In this document: piece after piece, positions 44,913-54,808 of the stretch
How positions within the stretch are numbered: the first letter of the stretch is position 1
Layout: every line of letters starts with the position of its first letter
Assembly (NCBI RefSeq): GCF_002250625.1
Contig: NZ_NMVQ01000001.1
Location: 310,001 to 374,000, forward strand
Reading direction: 5' to 3'
From: Enemella dayhoffiae
GTDB taxonomy: Bacteria > Actinomycetota > Actinomycetes > Propionibacteriales > Propionibacteriaceae
Length of the DNA stretch: 64,000 bases
Notes under the pieces: generated by a model
What the model was told of the DNA's origin: nothing
What the model saw: only the letters and a program-made list of their open reading frames with translations
The model's database searches: none
Made by a program: the position numbers and the translations under genes

Positions 44913-45740
44913 TCAGGGAGTGGTCAGGTCAGCCGCGCCGGCCAGGAATTCGGCGACGACGCCCCCGACCTCACCGGGGGCGATCACGTGGGCGAAGTGT
45001 CCGGGCGCCTGCAACCGGTGCAGGGTGGCGTTGGGCATGGTCCGGGCCAGGTGCTCGCTGGCAGAGACCAGGTGGCCGGGGCTGCCGGCCCCGACCAGCA
45101 GCAGCGTGGGCAGTTCGATCCGTGCCATCGCGGCAAGCTCGTCCACGGTGCCGTCGATCTGGGCCAGCTCGCGGGTCCAGGTCGGGGTCAGCGCGGCCAG
45201 GCCGGCCCACAACGGAGTCTGCCTCAGGCCCTCGATCTCCTCGTCGGAGACCCGGACGAAGTGCGCCAGCGCATGCGTCAGTGCACCGTCGTGGTCGCCC
45301 GCCTCGACCAGCCGGGCGTACTCGTCCAGCTGGTCGCCGACCACCGGCCCGTCCACCGGCACCGGGGGTTCGTAGAGCACCAGTGCGCGCGGGGTCAGCT
45401 GGCCGGTGACCAGCGCGTGCAGGGTGGCGACGCCGCCGAAGGAGTGGCCGAGGACCGCAGCGTCGGGGCCGGCGGCGGCCAGCACGGCGGCGATGTCGGC
45501 GGCCTCGGCATCCAGCCCGTAGCCGGTGCCGTCGTCGATGCTGGTGGCGCGGCCACGGCGGTCCATCGCAAAGGTCTGCAGCCGATCAGCGGTGGCCTGG
45601 GCGAACGGCTCCCACTGCTCCCCGGTGGAGATGCTGCCGTGCACGATGGTCAACGGAATGCCGTTGCCGTGCCGGCGGTAACCGATGGTGGTGCCGTCGC
45701 TCGAGGTGACGGTTTCGGTGCTGAAGGCGTCGTTGCCCAT
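44913..45740 (-). CDS. Alpha/beta hydrolase
   Basis: 275 residues. Oxyanion region VHGSISTG, nucleophile elbow GHSFGG (Ser about 99), general acid region in LLLVGAGSPGHLV, catalytic His in APGHFAHV. Probable esterase, lipase-like or haloperoxidase-like enzyme; substrate unknown. No signal peptide. Start ATG 45740 with GGGAGGATCC upstream. Confidence 0.88.
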   Translation of the reverse strand: MGNDAFSTETVTSSDGTTIGYRRHGNGIPLTIVHGSISTGEQWEPFAQATADRLQTFAMDRRGRATSIDDGTGYGLDAEAADIAAVLAAAGPDAAVLGHSFGGVATLHALVTGQLTPRALVLYEPPVPVDGPVVGDQLDEYARLVEAGDHDGALTHALAHFVRVSDEEIEGLRQTPLWAGLAALTPTWTRELAQIDGTVDELAAMARIELPTLLLVGAGSPGHLVSASEHLARTMPNATLHRLQAPGHFAHVIAPGEVGGVVAEFLAGAADLTTP

Positions 45741-45782
45741 GGATCCTCCCCGGGTGGTCGTGGCCCAACTCTAGGCCTGCGC

Positions 45783-46232
45783 TCAGGCGGTCTCGGTCAC
45801 CGGGTCGATCCGCATCCGCACCGTCAGGGACTTGGCGATGAAGCACTCCTTGTGCGCGATCTCGACCAGGCGGGGGATCCGGGTGGTGTCTCCGCGCACG
45901 GTGATCCGCGGGCGCAGCACGATCTCGGTGATCTGGATCGGCCCGTCGTCCTCCGGCATGATCGCGGTCGCCTCGTCGGCGTACGCCACCACGTCGATCC
46001 GGGCGCGGGCCGCCACCGCCAGGAAGGACAGCAGTTGGCACGAGCTGGCGGCGGCCAGCAGCAGCTGCTCGGGGTTGGCGTACGCCGGGTCCCCGCGGAA
46101 GGCGGGGTCGGAGCTCATGGTGATCGCCGCAGCCCCGTGCGGCTCGACACGATGGGTGCGGTCGTACGCCTCGTAACCGACTCCGGTCGACCCGGACCAG
46201 GTCAGCGTGGTGGCGTACTCGTGGATGGTCAT
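45783..46232 (-). CDS. OsmC/Ohr family peroxiredoxin-like protein
   Basis: 149 residues. Both reactive Cys are present: AASSCQLLSFL and IAHKECFIAKSLTV. OsmC-type proteins reduce organic hydroperoxides using thiols. It lies 42 nt upstream of the hydrolase gene on the same strand. Confidence 0.9.
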   Translation of the reverse strand: MTIHEYATTLTWSGSTGVGYEAYDRTHRVEPHGAAAITMSSDPAFRGDPAYANPEQLLLAAASSCQLLSFLAVAARARIDVVAYADEATAIMPEDDGPIQITEIVLRPRITVRGDTTRIPRLVEIAHKECFIAKSLTVRMRIDPVTETA

Positions 46233-46247
46233 GACCCGAACGCTAGG

Positions 46248-47141
46248 TCACCAGTCCACTTCGGCGCAGCCGTGGTGGTCGGCGGGTTCGACCTGCAGGG
46301 TGGCGTGCTCGATCCCATAGCGGTCGTGCAGCAGTTCCCGGGCGGCATCGAGCACCGGGTGCATGCCATCGTGATCGACGCTGACCAGGTGGGCGGTGGC
46401 GACGTTCATGCCCGAGGTGAGCGTCCACAGGTGCAGGTCGTGCACGTCGGCGACACCCTCGATGGCTGCCAGGTCACGAGTCACCGCGGCGGGGTCGATT
46501 CCGGCGGGTACGTGCTGGCCGAGGATCGCGAATACCTCCCGGCCGAGCAGCACGGCGCGGATCGCGACGAAGACGCCGAGCGCCAGGGCGACGATGGTGT
46601 CCCACAGGGGCTGGCCCGTGGCCAGGACGAGCCCGCCGGCAATCAGTACGCCGACCGACCCGGCCGCGTCGGCGAGCACCTCCAGGTAGGCGCCCTTGAC
46701 GTTGAGGCTTTCGGCGGCGCCCTCGTGCAACACCTTGAGCACGATCAGGTTGACCAGCAGTCCGAGCAGGCCGACGACCAGCATCGGGGTGCTCGCGACC
46801 TCGGCGGGTTGGCCGAAGCGCTCGATCGCTTCCACCACGACGAATGCGGCCACCCCGAGCATCATCAGCACGGCCAGCAGGGCGGCGAACACCTCGACCC
46901 GATAGCGGCCATAGCTCCAGCGGCCGCTGCGGTCAGGGCGGCTCGCGACGACGGTCGCGATCAGCGCGGCGCCAAGGGTGACCACATCGGCGGCCATGTG
47001 GCCGGCGTCGGAGAGCAGCGTCAATGAGCCCGACCAGAGGGCTGCGATCAGTTCCACCACGAAGAATCCGGCGATCAGCGCGAACCCGATCGCGAGCCGG
47101 CTGCGGTGCCGAGCGCCGGCGTGGCTGTGCCCGGCGCCCAT
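46248..47141 (-). CDS. Cation diffusion facilitator, zinc/cobalt efflux (CzcD/ZitB-like)
   Basis: 297 residues from ATG 47141, six membrane helices and a cytoplasmic C-terminal domain. Metal site A: TLLSDAGHMAADV (HxxxD in TM2); the TM5 partner is YLEVLADAAGS (Glu in place of the usual His). The N-terminal SHAGARH and the C-terminal HDLHLW are His-containing. Exports Zn2+ or related ions in exchange for H+. Its ATG overlaps the stop of the ArsR-type regulator (TGATG). Confidence 0.9.
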   Translation of the reverse strand: MGAGHSHAGARHRSRLAIGFALIAGFFVVELIAALWSGSLTLLSDAGHMAADVVTLGAALIATVVASRPDRSGRWSYGRYRVEVFAALLAVLMMLGVAAFVVVEAIERFGQPAEVASTPMLVVGLLGLLVNLIVLKVLHEGAAESLNVKGAYLEVLADAAGSVGVLIAGGLVLATGQPLWDTIVALALGVFVAIRAVLLGREVFAILGQHVPAGIDPAAVTRDLAAIEGVADVHDLHLWTLTSGMNVATAHLVSVDHDGMHPVLDAARELLHDRYGIEHATLQVEPADHHGCAEVDW

Positions 47142-47452
47142 CAGTGGTCCTCTCCGTCGGTGTGCGCCAGGGCGGTTTCGAGGAGGACGCGGACGTGGGC
47201 GTCCTGCAGCCGGTAATAGGCCCGGCGCCCCTCGCGCCGCGCGGCCATCACCCGGTGAGCGCGCAGCAGTCGGAGGGCGTGCGAGACTGCCGATTCGCTC
47301 TGACCGGTGGCCAGCGCGAGGTCGCCGACGCACCGCTCCCCCGGCAGCAGCTCGAGCAGCAGCCGCAGCCGGTTGACGTCCCCCAGCAGCGCGAACACCT
47401 CCGCCGCGTCCACGACCACGGAGGCCACCCCGACCTCTGAATGAGTCTTCAT
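47141..47452 (-). CDS. ArsR/SmtB family metal-responsive repressor
   Basis: 103 residues. Winged helix with GDVNRLRLLLELL and SESAVSHALRLLRAHRVMAA. The C-terminal helix has the alpha-5 metal pattern Asp84-x-His86-x10-His97, so Zn2+ or a similar ion is the likely inducer. Represses itself and the coupled efflux gene. The start codon is leaderless and overlaps a palindromic operator. Confidence 0.92.
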   Translation of the reverse strand: MKTHSEVGVASVVVDAAEVFALLGDVNRLRLLLELLPGERCVGDLALATGQSESAVSHALRLLRAHRVMAARREGRRAYYRLQDAHVRVLLETALAHTDGEDH

Positions 47453-47464
47453 ATGTTCATACTA
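47450..47464 (-). promoter_or_regulatory. Promoter and operator of the ArsR-CDF operon
   Basis: On the minus strand TAGTAT (47464-47459) is followed by 6 nt and the ATG. The palindrome TATG-AA-CATA (47461-47452) lies between -10 and start codon, so a bound repressor would cover the transcription start. Confidence 0.55.
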
Positions 47465-47588
47465 ACCGACGGCCGGTGGTCGCTCACGCTCATCGGTCAA
47501 TCGTCCCGCGTCCCCACTTGGGTGCGCGTGAATTCAGGGCGATAAGCGTGGGCGGGCCTTGCGGTCGGGGTCAGGTCGTGGCCGAGCC

Positions 47589-47594
47589 TATGCT
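47589..47594 (+). promoter_or_regulatory. -10 element of the MATE gene
   Basis: TATGCT, 6 nt before ATG 47601; sets the start inside a longer open frame. Confidence 0.5.
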
Positions 47595-47600
47595 GACCCC

Positions 47601-48926
47601 ATGCCGCGAGCCCGTGATGCCACCGAGTCGCGGAGCCACCGTCGCGAGATCCTCGCGCTGGCCATCCCCACCTTCGCGACCCTCGTCTCAGAGCCGCTGC
47701 TGCTGATGGCCGACGCGGCGATCATCGGGCACCTGGGGACCACCCAGCTGGCCGGACTCGGCATCGCCGGCAACATCATCGGCGTGCTGGCCGGGCTGTG
47801 CATCTTCCTGGCCTACGGCACCACCGCGACCGTGGCCCGTCGCCTGGGTGCCGGTGACCGCCGAGCCGCCCTCGCCGGCGGGATCGACGGGATGGTGCTG
47901 GCGATGCTGATCGGTGCGCTGCTCGCGATCACCCTGCAACTGGTGCACGCCCCCCTGATCGGGCTCTACGGCGCTTCTGCGGAGGTGGCCGAACAGGCCG
48001 CCACCTATCTGCGGATCTCATCGCTCGGTTTCCCTTTCCTGCTGGTGATGTTGGCGGCGACCGGTGTGCTCCGGGGACTCCAGGACACCCGGACCCCGCT
48101 CAAGGTGGCGGTCACCCTCAACGTCGCGAACATCCTGCTCAACCTCGCGCTGGTGCACGGGCTCGGGCTGGGGATCGCCGGCTCGGCAATCGGAACCGTG
48201 ACCGCCCAACTGCTGGCCGCCGGAATCCTTTCCTGGGTGGTGATCCGCGGTGCGCGCCGCGAGGGTACGCCCCTGCGGTTCAACCCGACCGGGGTGCTCG
48301 GCGCAGCCCTCGGTGGCGCCTGGTTGGTGCTGCGCACCGCCGCGCTCCAGGTCGGCATCACCGCCACCACGGTGGTCGCCACCCACACCGGCGCGGTCGG
48401 CCTGGCGGCCCACCAGGTGGTGAACTCGGTCTGGACCTTCCTCGCCTTCGCCCTCGACGCGGTCGCCATCGCCGCCCAGGCGGTGATCGGACGCCACCTC
48501 GGTGCGGGCGACGCGGACACCACGAAACGGCTCACGGCGATGATGGTGCGCTGGGGGGTGATCGGCGGAATCGTCTGCGGGTTGGCGATCGCGGCCGTCT
48601 CCTGGCTGCTGCCGGTCGTGTTCACCCCGGACCCGGACGTTCGTTCCCTGGTCACCCGGGTGCTGCTGGTGGTCGCCCTGCTGCAACCCATCGCCGGGGT
48701 CGTGTTCGTGCTCGACGGGGTGCTCATCGGCGCCGGTGATGCCCGCTATCTGGCCCTGGGCGGCCTGCTGGTGGCGATCGCCTATCTGCCGGTCGCGCTG
48801 CTGGTGGACCACCTGGGCGCCGGGGTGGTGTGGCTGTGGGCGGCCTACGGGGTGTCGATGCTGGGGCGGCTGCTGGTGCTCGGGATCCGAGCCCGCGGTG
48901 ACAGGTGGCTCCGTCTGGGAGCCTGA
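47601..48926 (+). CDS. MATE family efflux transporter (DinF/NorM-like)
   Basis: 441 residues from ATG 47601, twelve membrane helices in two halves. MatE signatures: ALAIPTFATLVSEPLLLMAD near the N-terminus (the Asp of helix 1-2) and LVMLAATGVLRGLQDTRTPL, plus SVWTFLAFALDAVAIAAQA in the second half. Exports organic cations or drugs using Na+ or H+. An in-frame ATG at 47559 is rejected because the promoter hexamer lies inside that extension. Confidence 0.92.
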   Translation: MPRARDATESRSHRREILALAIPTFATLVSEPLLLMADAAIIGHLGTTQLAGLGIAGNIIGVLAGLCIFLAYGTTATVARRLGAGDRRAALAGGIDGMVLAMLIGALLAITLQLVHAPLIGLYGASAEVAEQAATYLRISSLGFPFLLVMLAATGVLRGLQDTRTPLKVAVTLNVANILLNLALVHGLGLGIAGSAIGTVTAQLLAAGILSWVVIRGARREGTPLRFNPTGVLGAALGGAWLVLRTAALQVGITATTVVATHTGAVGLAAHQVVNSVWTFLAFALDAVAIAAQAVIGRHLGAGDADTTKRLTAMMVRWGVIGGIVCGLAIAAVSWLLPVVFTPDPDVRSLVTRVLLVVALLQPIAGVVFVLDGVLIGAGDARYLALGGLLVAIAYLPVALLVDHLGAGVVWLWAAYGVSMLGRLLVLGIRARGDRWLRLGA

Positions 48927-48949
48927 CCCGTCCCGGCGGTCCCGGCTCG

Positions 48950-50104
48950 TCAGGAACGGACCTCCGGGGCGGCGTCCTCGTCGAACACGCTGGCCAGCTC
49001 CCAGCGGGCGAACGGGTTCTCGCAGGCCGGACCGGTCGCGATCGACAGCCGCCCCGCCTCCGGTTCCAGCAGCAGCGCATAGCAGGTGATGGTCTGCTCG
49101 GGCTCGGGCACGTCTGGGTCCACGTGCCGGCAAACGCTGTCCGGGAACGAGAAGTGATCCTGCAACGCGGCCGCGACGGCGGCCGCGTCCACGGCCCGGG
49201 CGGCCAGCGCCTCGGCCAACCGGTGCCGGACCCTGGTCGGCCGGAGCAGGGTCAGCGCGGCACGATCCACCCGCAGGTCGGTGAACGGGGTGGGCGGTTC
49301 GAAGTGGTTCGCGTGCACCACCAACCCATCAGCCCCCGGCCCCTGCACCGCGTGATAACCCGGAGCGAGCTCGAGATTCAACGCCTCCGCACCGTGCTCA
49401 TCGGCCGCCCCCAGCATCAGGTTCCCCGAGGAGATTCGTCGCGCCTGCAGCAATCCCTGCAACGCGCGGCTGATCCGCGGGGCGTGCAGCACCGAGCGCA
49501 GCAGCAGGTGATAGGGGACACCGTCGGTCCCCCGGTCGCGGTCGGAGACCAGCAGATTGGCGCACACCGCCAACCCCGTCGAGGAGATCCCCGACTTGGC
49601 CAGCATGCCGGGCTCGGTCAGGGTCAGCGCGGCGTGCCCCCGCTCGTCGCGGGTGGCCAGCAGGAAGGAGGTGCCCTGCTGACGCGGATGCCAGTCCCAG
49701 TTCTGCGCCACCAGCAGCTGCCCGTCGGTGGTGTGGGAGCCGTGCACCGCCAGGGACGTGCACCCCTCCTCGGGGCGCTCGGACTCCCTGCCGCCATAGA
49801 GCAGTTCGGTCCGGGCGTTGAGGGCGAAGATCAACTCGGGAGCCACACCGGCTCCTCCGGCCAGTCCCCGCAGCAGTTGCTCGGCCACCGCGTCGAACCC
49901 TCGGCAGATCTCGCCGAATCGAGAACCGGCCCGACGTACCGTCGCCTCGTCGAGACCGGCCAGGTCGCGGAACTGGCTCAGGTAGTGCGTCAGCGAGTCC
50001 GCCACCAGGTCGGCGGTGGCGGCACCGATCTGCTCGCCCATCTCGGCCGGTGAACCCTGGACCGCCAACAGCGGGGGACCGGCCGGTTGGGCGCGCAGGC
50101 TCAC
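48950..50104 (-). CDS. C45 family acyltransferase/peptidase-like Ntn hydrolase
   Basis: 384 residues. Resembles acyl-CoA:6-aminopenicillanate acyltransferase. The autocleavage site Gly-Cys is in PEEGCTSLAV (Cys115), which becomes the N-terminal nucleophile of the beta chain; AQNWDWH and GLAVCANLLV are family motifs. Such enzymes hydrolyse or form amide bonds of small molecules. The ATG overlaps the amidase stop (ATGA), so two amide-bond hydrolases are made together. No signal peptide seen. Confidence 0.88.
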   Translation of the reverse strand: MSLRAQPAGPPLLAVQGSPAEMGEQIGAATADLVADSLTHYLSQFRDLAGLDEATVRRAGSRFGEICRGFDAVAEQLLRGLAGGAGVAPELIFALNARTELLYGGRESERPEEGCTSLAVHGSHTTDGQLLVAQNWDWHPRQQGTSFLLATRDERGHAALTLTEPGMLAKSGISSTGLAVCANLLVSDRDRGTDGVPYHLLLRSVLHAPRISRALQGLLQARRISSGNLMLGAADEHGAEALNLELAPGYHAVQGPGADGLVVHANHFEPPTPFTDLRVDRAALTLLRPTRVRHRLAEALAARAVDAAAVAAALQDHFSFPDSVCRHVDPDVPEPEQTITCYALLLEPEAGRLSIATGPACENPFARWELASVFDEDAAPEVRS

Positions 50105-51513
50105 GACGGCTCCAGGTCCAGTCGACGCCCGCCCTCACTCAACGCCTCGAATCCGCCGCTGTCGGCCTCGATGGCGGCGGCCAGATCGAGCAGCAACTGA
50201 TCCGCGAAGCGCGGACCGACCAGCTGCACCCCGATCGGCCGGTTGCGCCCGTCCACCCCGGCCGGCACGGTGATCGCCGGCTGTCCGGTCAGGTTGAACG
50301 GATAGGTGTAGGGCGCCCAGTCCAACCAGGACCCCATCCCCGAACCGGCCGGAATGTCAGTGTCCACGTCAAACGCGGGCGTCGTCGTCACCGGGGTGAG
50401 CAGCACGTGAGAGTCCCGGTGCAGCTGCGCGAAGCGGCCCGCCAGGGTGGTCCGCGCGGCCATCGCGTCCGCATACTGCACCGCGGTGTGGTTGGCGGCG
50501 CGGTCGGCGAAGTACAGCAGGGTGTCGTCGAACAACTCCCGCTGTTCGGGCCCCGCCTTGGCCACCACCGAGGCGCAACCCGACTCCCACAACAGGTCCA
50601 GGGTTTCCCGGGCCCCGCTGACGTCCACCTGCACCGGCTGCACGGTGGCGCCCCGCGCGGCCAGCCATTCAGCGGTCCGATGCACCGCCTCCCGCACGTC
50701 GGGCTCGGCCGGGAACGGTCCCCAGTCCAGGCCGACGCCGACCCGGACCCCGGTCAGGGCCCGCTCCTGGGGCACCTGGAACCGCGGCCCCGGCCAGCAC
50801 ATCCCGTCCCGGTCATCGGGCTGGGCGATCACGTCCAGCAGCACGGCCAGGTCGGACACCGTACGCGTGATCGGCCCCTGGTGCGACAGCGACCCGAAGG
50901 CGCTGCCGGGCAGCGCGGCGACCCGGCCGTAGGTCGGCTTGATTCCTGCCAGGCCACAGAATCCGGCCGGCATTCGGATCGATCCTGCGCCGTCCGAACC
51001 GATCGACAACGCGGTCATCCCGGCGGCCACCCCGGCGGCGGCGCCGCTGCTCGACCCACCCGGGGTGAGCCGGCGGTCCCACGGGTTGCGGGTGGTGCCC
51101 CACTGCGGAGAGTCTCCGACCCCCTTGCAGCCCCAGTCGGGCATCACGGTGGCGCCCACGATCACCGCACCGGCTTCCAGCAGCCGGTCCACCACGGGTC
51201 CGTTCTGCACCGCGGGCGTGTCCGGCGTCGCCCGCGAGCCGCCGCGAGCCACCCGCCCGGCGATCGGAATGTTGTCCTTGATGGTGATCGGCACCCCGTC
51301 CAGCGGTCCTCGGGCGGCGCCGCCGCGCCAGCGCTGTTCCGCGGCGCGGGCCTGCACCCACGCGGTGTCGGCGTCCGTCCGGCTCATCGCGTTGAGCAGG
51401 GGTTGCAGCTCGGCGGTGCGGTCCAGCACCCGCTGCAGCTCCTGGACCGGTGACCGCTCCCCTGCGGCGTACGCCCGGACGAGCTGCTGCGCGCTCTGGA
51501 AGTGTTCGCTCAT
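50101..51513 (-). CDS. Amidase-signature family amidase
   Basis: 470 residues. The Ser-cisSer-Lys triad is complete: Lys79 in ITIKDN, Ser155 in PGGSSSGAA, Ser178 in SDGAGSIRMP. Full-length for the GatA/AmiC-like family; gatB and gatC are absent, so it acts on a small amide rather than tRNA. Strong ribosome site GGAGGAG at ATG 51513. Divergent from the MocR regulator. Confidence 0.93.
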   Translation of the reverse strand: MSEHFQSAQQLVRAYAAGERSPVQELQRVLDRTAELQPLLNAMSRTDADTAWVQARAAEQRWRGGAARGPLDGVPITIKDNIPIAGRVARGGSRATPDTPAVQNGPVVDRLLEAGAVIVGATVMPDWGCKGVGDSPQWGTTRNPWDRRLTPGGSSSGAAAGVAAGMTALSIGSDGAGSIRMPAGFCGLAGIKPTYGRVAALPGSAFGSLSHQGPITRTVSDLAVLLDVIAQPDDRDGMCWPGPRFQVPQERALTGVRVGVGLDWGPFPAEPDVREAVHRTAEWLAARGATVQPVQVDVSGARETLDLLWESGCASVVAKAGPEQRELFDDTLLYFADRAANHTAVQYADAMAARTTLAGRFAQLHRDSHVLLTPVTTTPAFDVDTDIPAGSGMGSWLDWAPYTYPFNLTGQPAITVPAGVDGRNRPIGVQLVGPRFADQLLLDLAAAIEADSGGFEALSEGGRRLDLEPS

Positions 51514-51596
51514 CAGTTCTCCTCCACCTCGAACCGCTGGGTCCCCCGGGATGTCGATCGGCCTATTCTGGGCGAGCCGAACCCGAAGGAACCGTC

Positions 51597-53072
51597 TTGC
51601 CGCGCAACGCTACGCCGTTCAACCTGACCCTGGCCCTGGACCCCCATGAGGGGCGGGTCGCCAGCCAACTGTCCGCGGCCCTGATCAGGGCGATCGCCGA
51701 GGGACAGCTCAGCGACGGCGATCCGTTGCCCTCCACCCGGGTGCTCGCCAGCAACCTGCGGGTGGCCCGCTCGGCGGTGGTGGCGGCCTATGAGGAGTTG
51801 ACGGCGGCCGGGTTCCTGGTGGCCACGCCGGGGGCCTCGACTCGGGTCGGCCCCGGTGCGCGGGAGGCCTCGCTGGCCGGGGCGTACGCGTCCACACCGA
51901 GCGAACCGGTCCCGACCAGCCCGCCGCAGGCGACCGCACCCGAACAGCCGGGGGCCCGGTTCGACCTGCGTCCCGGTTATCCGGACGCCTCGCTGGTCAG
52001 CACCCGCGACTGGAACCGGGCCTGGCGAGCGGCCGCGGCCGGCACCCTGTCCGGTCCTGCGGCTCCACCCACCGGCGAGGTACGCCCGGGCCGCGGCCAC
52101 GCCTTCCACCGACCGCTGCAGGAGGCGCTCGCCAACCATCTGCGCCGCAACCGGGCCGTTGTCTGTGAACCCGAGGAGGTGTTCCTCTTCCCGGGTGTGA
52201 ACGCCGCCCTGCGGGCGCTGGTCCGGCTGGTCAACGATCCCGACCGGCAGGTCGCCTTCGAGGATCCGGGTTACGTCAGCGGACGCCGCGCCATCCAGCA
52301 GGCGGGGGCGCGGATCCGGCCGGTAGGGGTGGACACCGAGGGCCTGCTCACCGATCAGCTGACCGGCGACGACTGGGCCTGCTATGTCACCCCGGCCCAC
52401 CAGTTCCCGCTGGGCAGCCGGATGTCGGTGTCCCGTCGGACCGATCTGCTGGCGTGGGCCGAGAGCCACGACGGGCTGGTCCTCGAGGACGACTACGACG
52501 GCGAATTCCGTTACGACGTGGCGCCGATGCCGGCCCTGCGCAGCATGCACGCCGGTGCCGAGCACGTGGTCTATCTGGGGACGGCGTCGAAGATCGTGGC
52601 CCGGGACCTGCGGCTGGCCTGGGCGGTGGTACCGCCGCGGTTGCGTGAGCGCGTGCAGGAATTTCTGCACGGTGAAGGGGATTCGGTCAATCCGGTGGCC
52701 GCGGCCGCGATGACCGAGTTCATCTCCTCCGGTGCCCTGGTCCGCCAACTGGCGTACGCCCAACGCACCTATGCCGCGCGCCGGAACCGCTTCACCGACG
52801 CCTGCACCGAATTGCTGCCGGAGCTGGCCCAGCAGGGCATCGAGGCCGGGCTGCACGTGGTGCTCACCCTGCCGGCCGGGACCGATGACTCTCTGGTCAG
52901 CCGACGACTGCGGGAGCGGGGACTGATCTGCTATGCCCTCAGCGATTACACGCTGACGCCGGTGAGCTGCGGCCCCGGAATCGTCTGCGGGTATGCCCGG
53001 CTGCCCGAGACCCGGGCGGTGGCCGCGGTCGAACTGATCCGGTCGGTGCTGAGCGAGCTGTCGCTGGCCTGA
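51597..53072 (+). CDS. MocR-type transcriptional regulator (GntR HTH plus aminotransferase domain)
   Basis: 491 residues from TTG 51597, which follows AAGGAACCGTC; no better start exists. GntR winged helix (about 15-80: LSDGDPLPSTRVLASNLRVA, VVAAYEELTAAGFLV), a linker, then an aminotransferase-like domain with Lys332 in GTASKI as the expected PLP Lys and EDDYDGEFRYD. PLP or a PLP adduct is the usual signal. Divergent from the amidase-C45 operon with an 83-nt gap, so it probably controls it. Confidence 0.92.
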   Translation: MPRNATPFNLTLALDPHEGRVASQLSAALIRAIAEGQLSDGDPLPSTRVLASNLRVARSAVVAAYEELTAAGFLVATPGASTRVGPGAREASLAGAYASTPSEPVPTSPPQATAPEQPGARFDLRPGYPDASLVSTRDWNRAWRAAAAGTLSGPAAPPTGEVRPGRGHAFHRPLQEALANHLRRNRAVVCEPEEVFLFPGVNAALRALVRLVNDPDRQVAFEDPGYVSGRRAIQQAGARIRPVGVDTEGLLTDQLTGDDWACYVTPAHQFPLGSRMSVSRRTDLLAWAESHDGLVLEDDYDGEFRYDVAPMPALRSMHAGAEHVVYLGTASKIVARDLRLAWAVVPPRLRERVQEFLHGEGDSVNPVAAAAMTEFISSGALVRQLAYAQRTYAARRNRFTDACTELLPELAQQGIEAGLHVVLTLPAGTDDSLVSRRLRERGLICYALSDYTLTPVSCGPGIVCGYARLPETRAVAAVELIRSVLSELSLA

Positions 53073-53089
53073 TCGGCCGAACGCCTGTC

Positions 53090-53866
53090 TCACAGCACCC
53101 GTCTCAGGAACGCCCGGGTACGTTCGTGCTGCGGATCACCGATCACCTCACGTGGGTGCCCGCGCTCCACCACCAGACCCTGGTCGAGGAACACCAACGA
53201 GTCACCGACCTCCTTCGCGAACCCCATCTCGTGGGTGACCACGACCATGGTCATCCCGCTCTCGGCAAGATCCCGCATCACGCCGAGCACCTCCCCGACC
53301 AGCTCCGGGTCGAGGGCCGAGGTGGGCTCGTCGAACAGCATCAGCGACGGCCGCATCGCCAGCGCCCGAGCGATCGCGACCCGTTGCTGCTGTCCCCCGG
53401 AGAGCTGCGCCGGATAGTTGCGCGCCTTGTCGGCCAGGCCGACCTGCTCGAGCAGTGCCACCGCCCGCTCCCGCGCCTCGGCCCGGTTCTCCCGGAGCAC
53501 TCGGACCGGCGCCTCCATCACGTTCTCCAGCGCGGTCATGTGCGAGAACAGGTTGAACCGCTGGAACACCATCCCGATCCCGGCCCGCTGGGCACAGACA
53601 TCCTTCTCCCGCAGCTCCATCAGCCCCCGGGGCCGCTGTTCATAACCGATCAGCTGGCCCTCCACCCAGATCCGACCCGCGTCGATCTTCTCCAGGTGGT
53701 TGAGGCAACGCAACAACGTCGACTTGCCCGATCCCGACGGGCCGATCAGGCAGGCGACCTCACCGCGATCGATCGTCATGCTGACGTTCTTCAGCACCTC
53801 AAGCGGGCCGAACGACTTCCGCACCCGGTCCACCACCACCAGATGCCGATTCGGCGCCACGCTCAT
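53090..53866 (-). CDS. Polar amino-acid ABC transporter, ATP-binding protein (GlnQ-like)
   Basis: 258 residues from ATG 53866 (a GTG at 53869 is the alternative). Walker [11 protein letters not shown] loop, signature LSGGQQQR, Walker [13 protein letters not shown] and switch His in VTHEMG. Its start overlaps the permease stop, so it is coupled. Energises import by the adjoining permease and binding protein. Confidence 0.94.
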   Translation of the reverse strand: MSVAPNRHLVVVDRVRKSFGPLEVLKNVSMTIDRGEVACLIGPSGSGKSTLLRCLNHLEKIDAGRIWVEGQLIGYEQRPRGLMELREKDVCAQRAGIGMVFQRFNLFSHMTALENVMEAPVRVLRENRAEARERAVALLEQVGLADKARNYPAQLSGGQQQRVAIARALAMRPSLMLFDEPTSALDPELVGEVLGVMRDLAESGMTMVVVTHEMGFAKEVGDSLVFLDQGLVVERGHPREVIGDPQHERTRAFLRRVL

Positions 53867-54798
53867 CACGCCACCTTTCCGAAGCCCAGCAGCCGTTTGC
53901 GCAGTTCCCCAGCGCCGCCGAGGCGTGCCTGGTCACGGCCGAAGTGTCGCTCGAGGAAGTACTGACCCACGCTGAGCACAGCGGTGAACAGCATGTACCA
54001 CAGGCTCGCCACGATCAGCAGCGGGATGGTCTGGAAATTGGCGGAATAGATCAGCTGCGCGGAATAGAGCAGCTCGGTGAAAGCGATCACCGACACCAGG
54101 GAGGTGATCTTCAGCATCGAAATCACCTGGTTTCCCGTGGGGGGCAGGATCACCCGTAAAGCCTGCGGCAGCACGATTCTGCGCAGGGTGAGCAACCGGT
54201 TCATGCCGAGCGCCTGGGCCGCCTCGGACTGGCCGCGGTCGACGGCCAGGATGCCGCCGCGGACGACCTCCGACATGTACGCCCCCTCGTTCAGCCCGAG
54301 CGCGAGGAGCGCGGCGACGAACGGGGTGATCAGCGTGTTGGCCGACTCGCTCCACAGCACCGGTCCGAACGGGACCCGCAGTTGGAAGTCCGGATAGAGC
54401 GCGGCGATGTTGAACCAGAAGATGATCTGGACGAAGACCGGCGTGCCGCGGAAGAACCATGCGTACAACCAGGCCGCCGCCTGCACCAGGCGCAACGGGG
54501 ACTGCCGCATCACCGCCAGCACGACGCCCAGCACGATCCCGATGGTCATCGCGATCAACGTCAACAGCAGTGTGTTGCCGACACCGCGGAGAATCCTGTG
54601 ATCGAACAGAAAGCGGCCGACCGTCTGCCACTGCCACCGGGGGTTGGTGAACAGGGTGGAGACCAGGGCCACCGCGATCAGCAACACCACCGCGGTGACG
54701 ACCCAACGCAGGGGGTGGGCCCGGCCGATCGTCCGGATCGCCTCCCCGTGCTGCTCGTCCTGTTCCTGGTGTGGGGAAGTGTCCTGGTGCACCGACAT
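53866..54798 (-). CDS. Polar amino-acid ABC transporter, permease
   Basis: 310 residues from ATG 54798. Five to six membrane helices; HisM/GlnP-type signatures [28 protein letters not shown] and the EAA loop [21 protein letters not shown] single permease gene suggests a homodimer. It lies 10 nt after the binding-protein gene. Confidence 0.93.
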   Translation of the reverse strand: MSVHQDTSPHQEQDEQHGEAIRTIGRAHPLRWVVTAVVLLIAVALVSTLFTNPRWQWQTVGRFLFDHRILRGVGNTLLLTLIAMTIGIVLGVVLAVMRQSPLRLVQAAAWLYAWFFRGTPVFVQIIFWFNIAALYPDFQLRVPFGPVLWSESANTLITPFVAALLALGLNEGAYMSEVVRGGILAVDRGQSEAAQALGMNRLLTLRRIVLPQALRVILPPTGNQVISMLKITSLVSVIAFTELLYSAQLIYSANFQTIPLLIVASLWYMLFTAVLSVGQYFLERHFGRDQARLGGAGELRKRLLGFGKVA

Positions 54799-54808
54799 GG
54801 TGATCCCC

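Noticed and set aside
44679-47027. 782-codon open frame on the plus strand
   Set aside because: It runs antisense across four independent minus-strand genes with convincing motifs (hydrolase, OsmC, CDF); low-complexity Gly/Gln/His composition.
50101-51513. GatA subunit of the tRNA amidotransferase
   Set aside because: gatB and gatC are absent and the gene is coupled to a C45 hydrolase; a small-molecule amidase is more likely.
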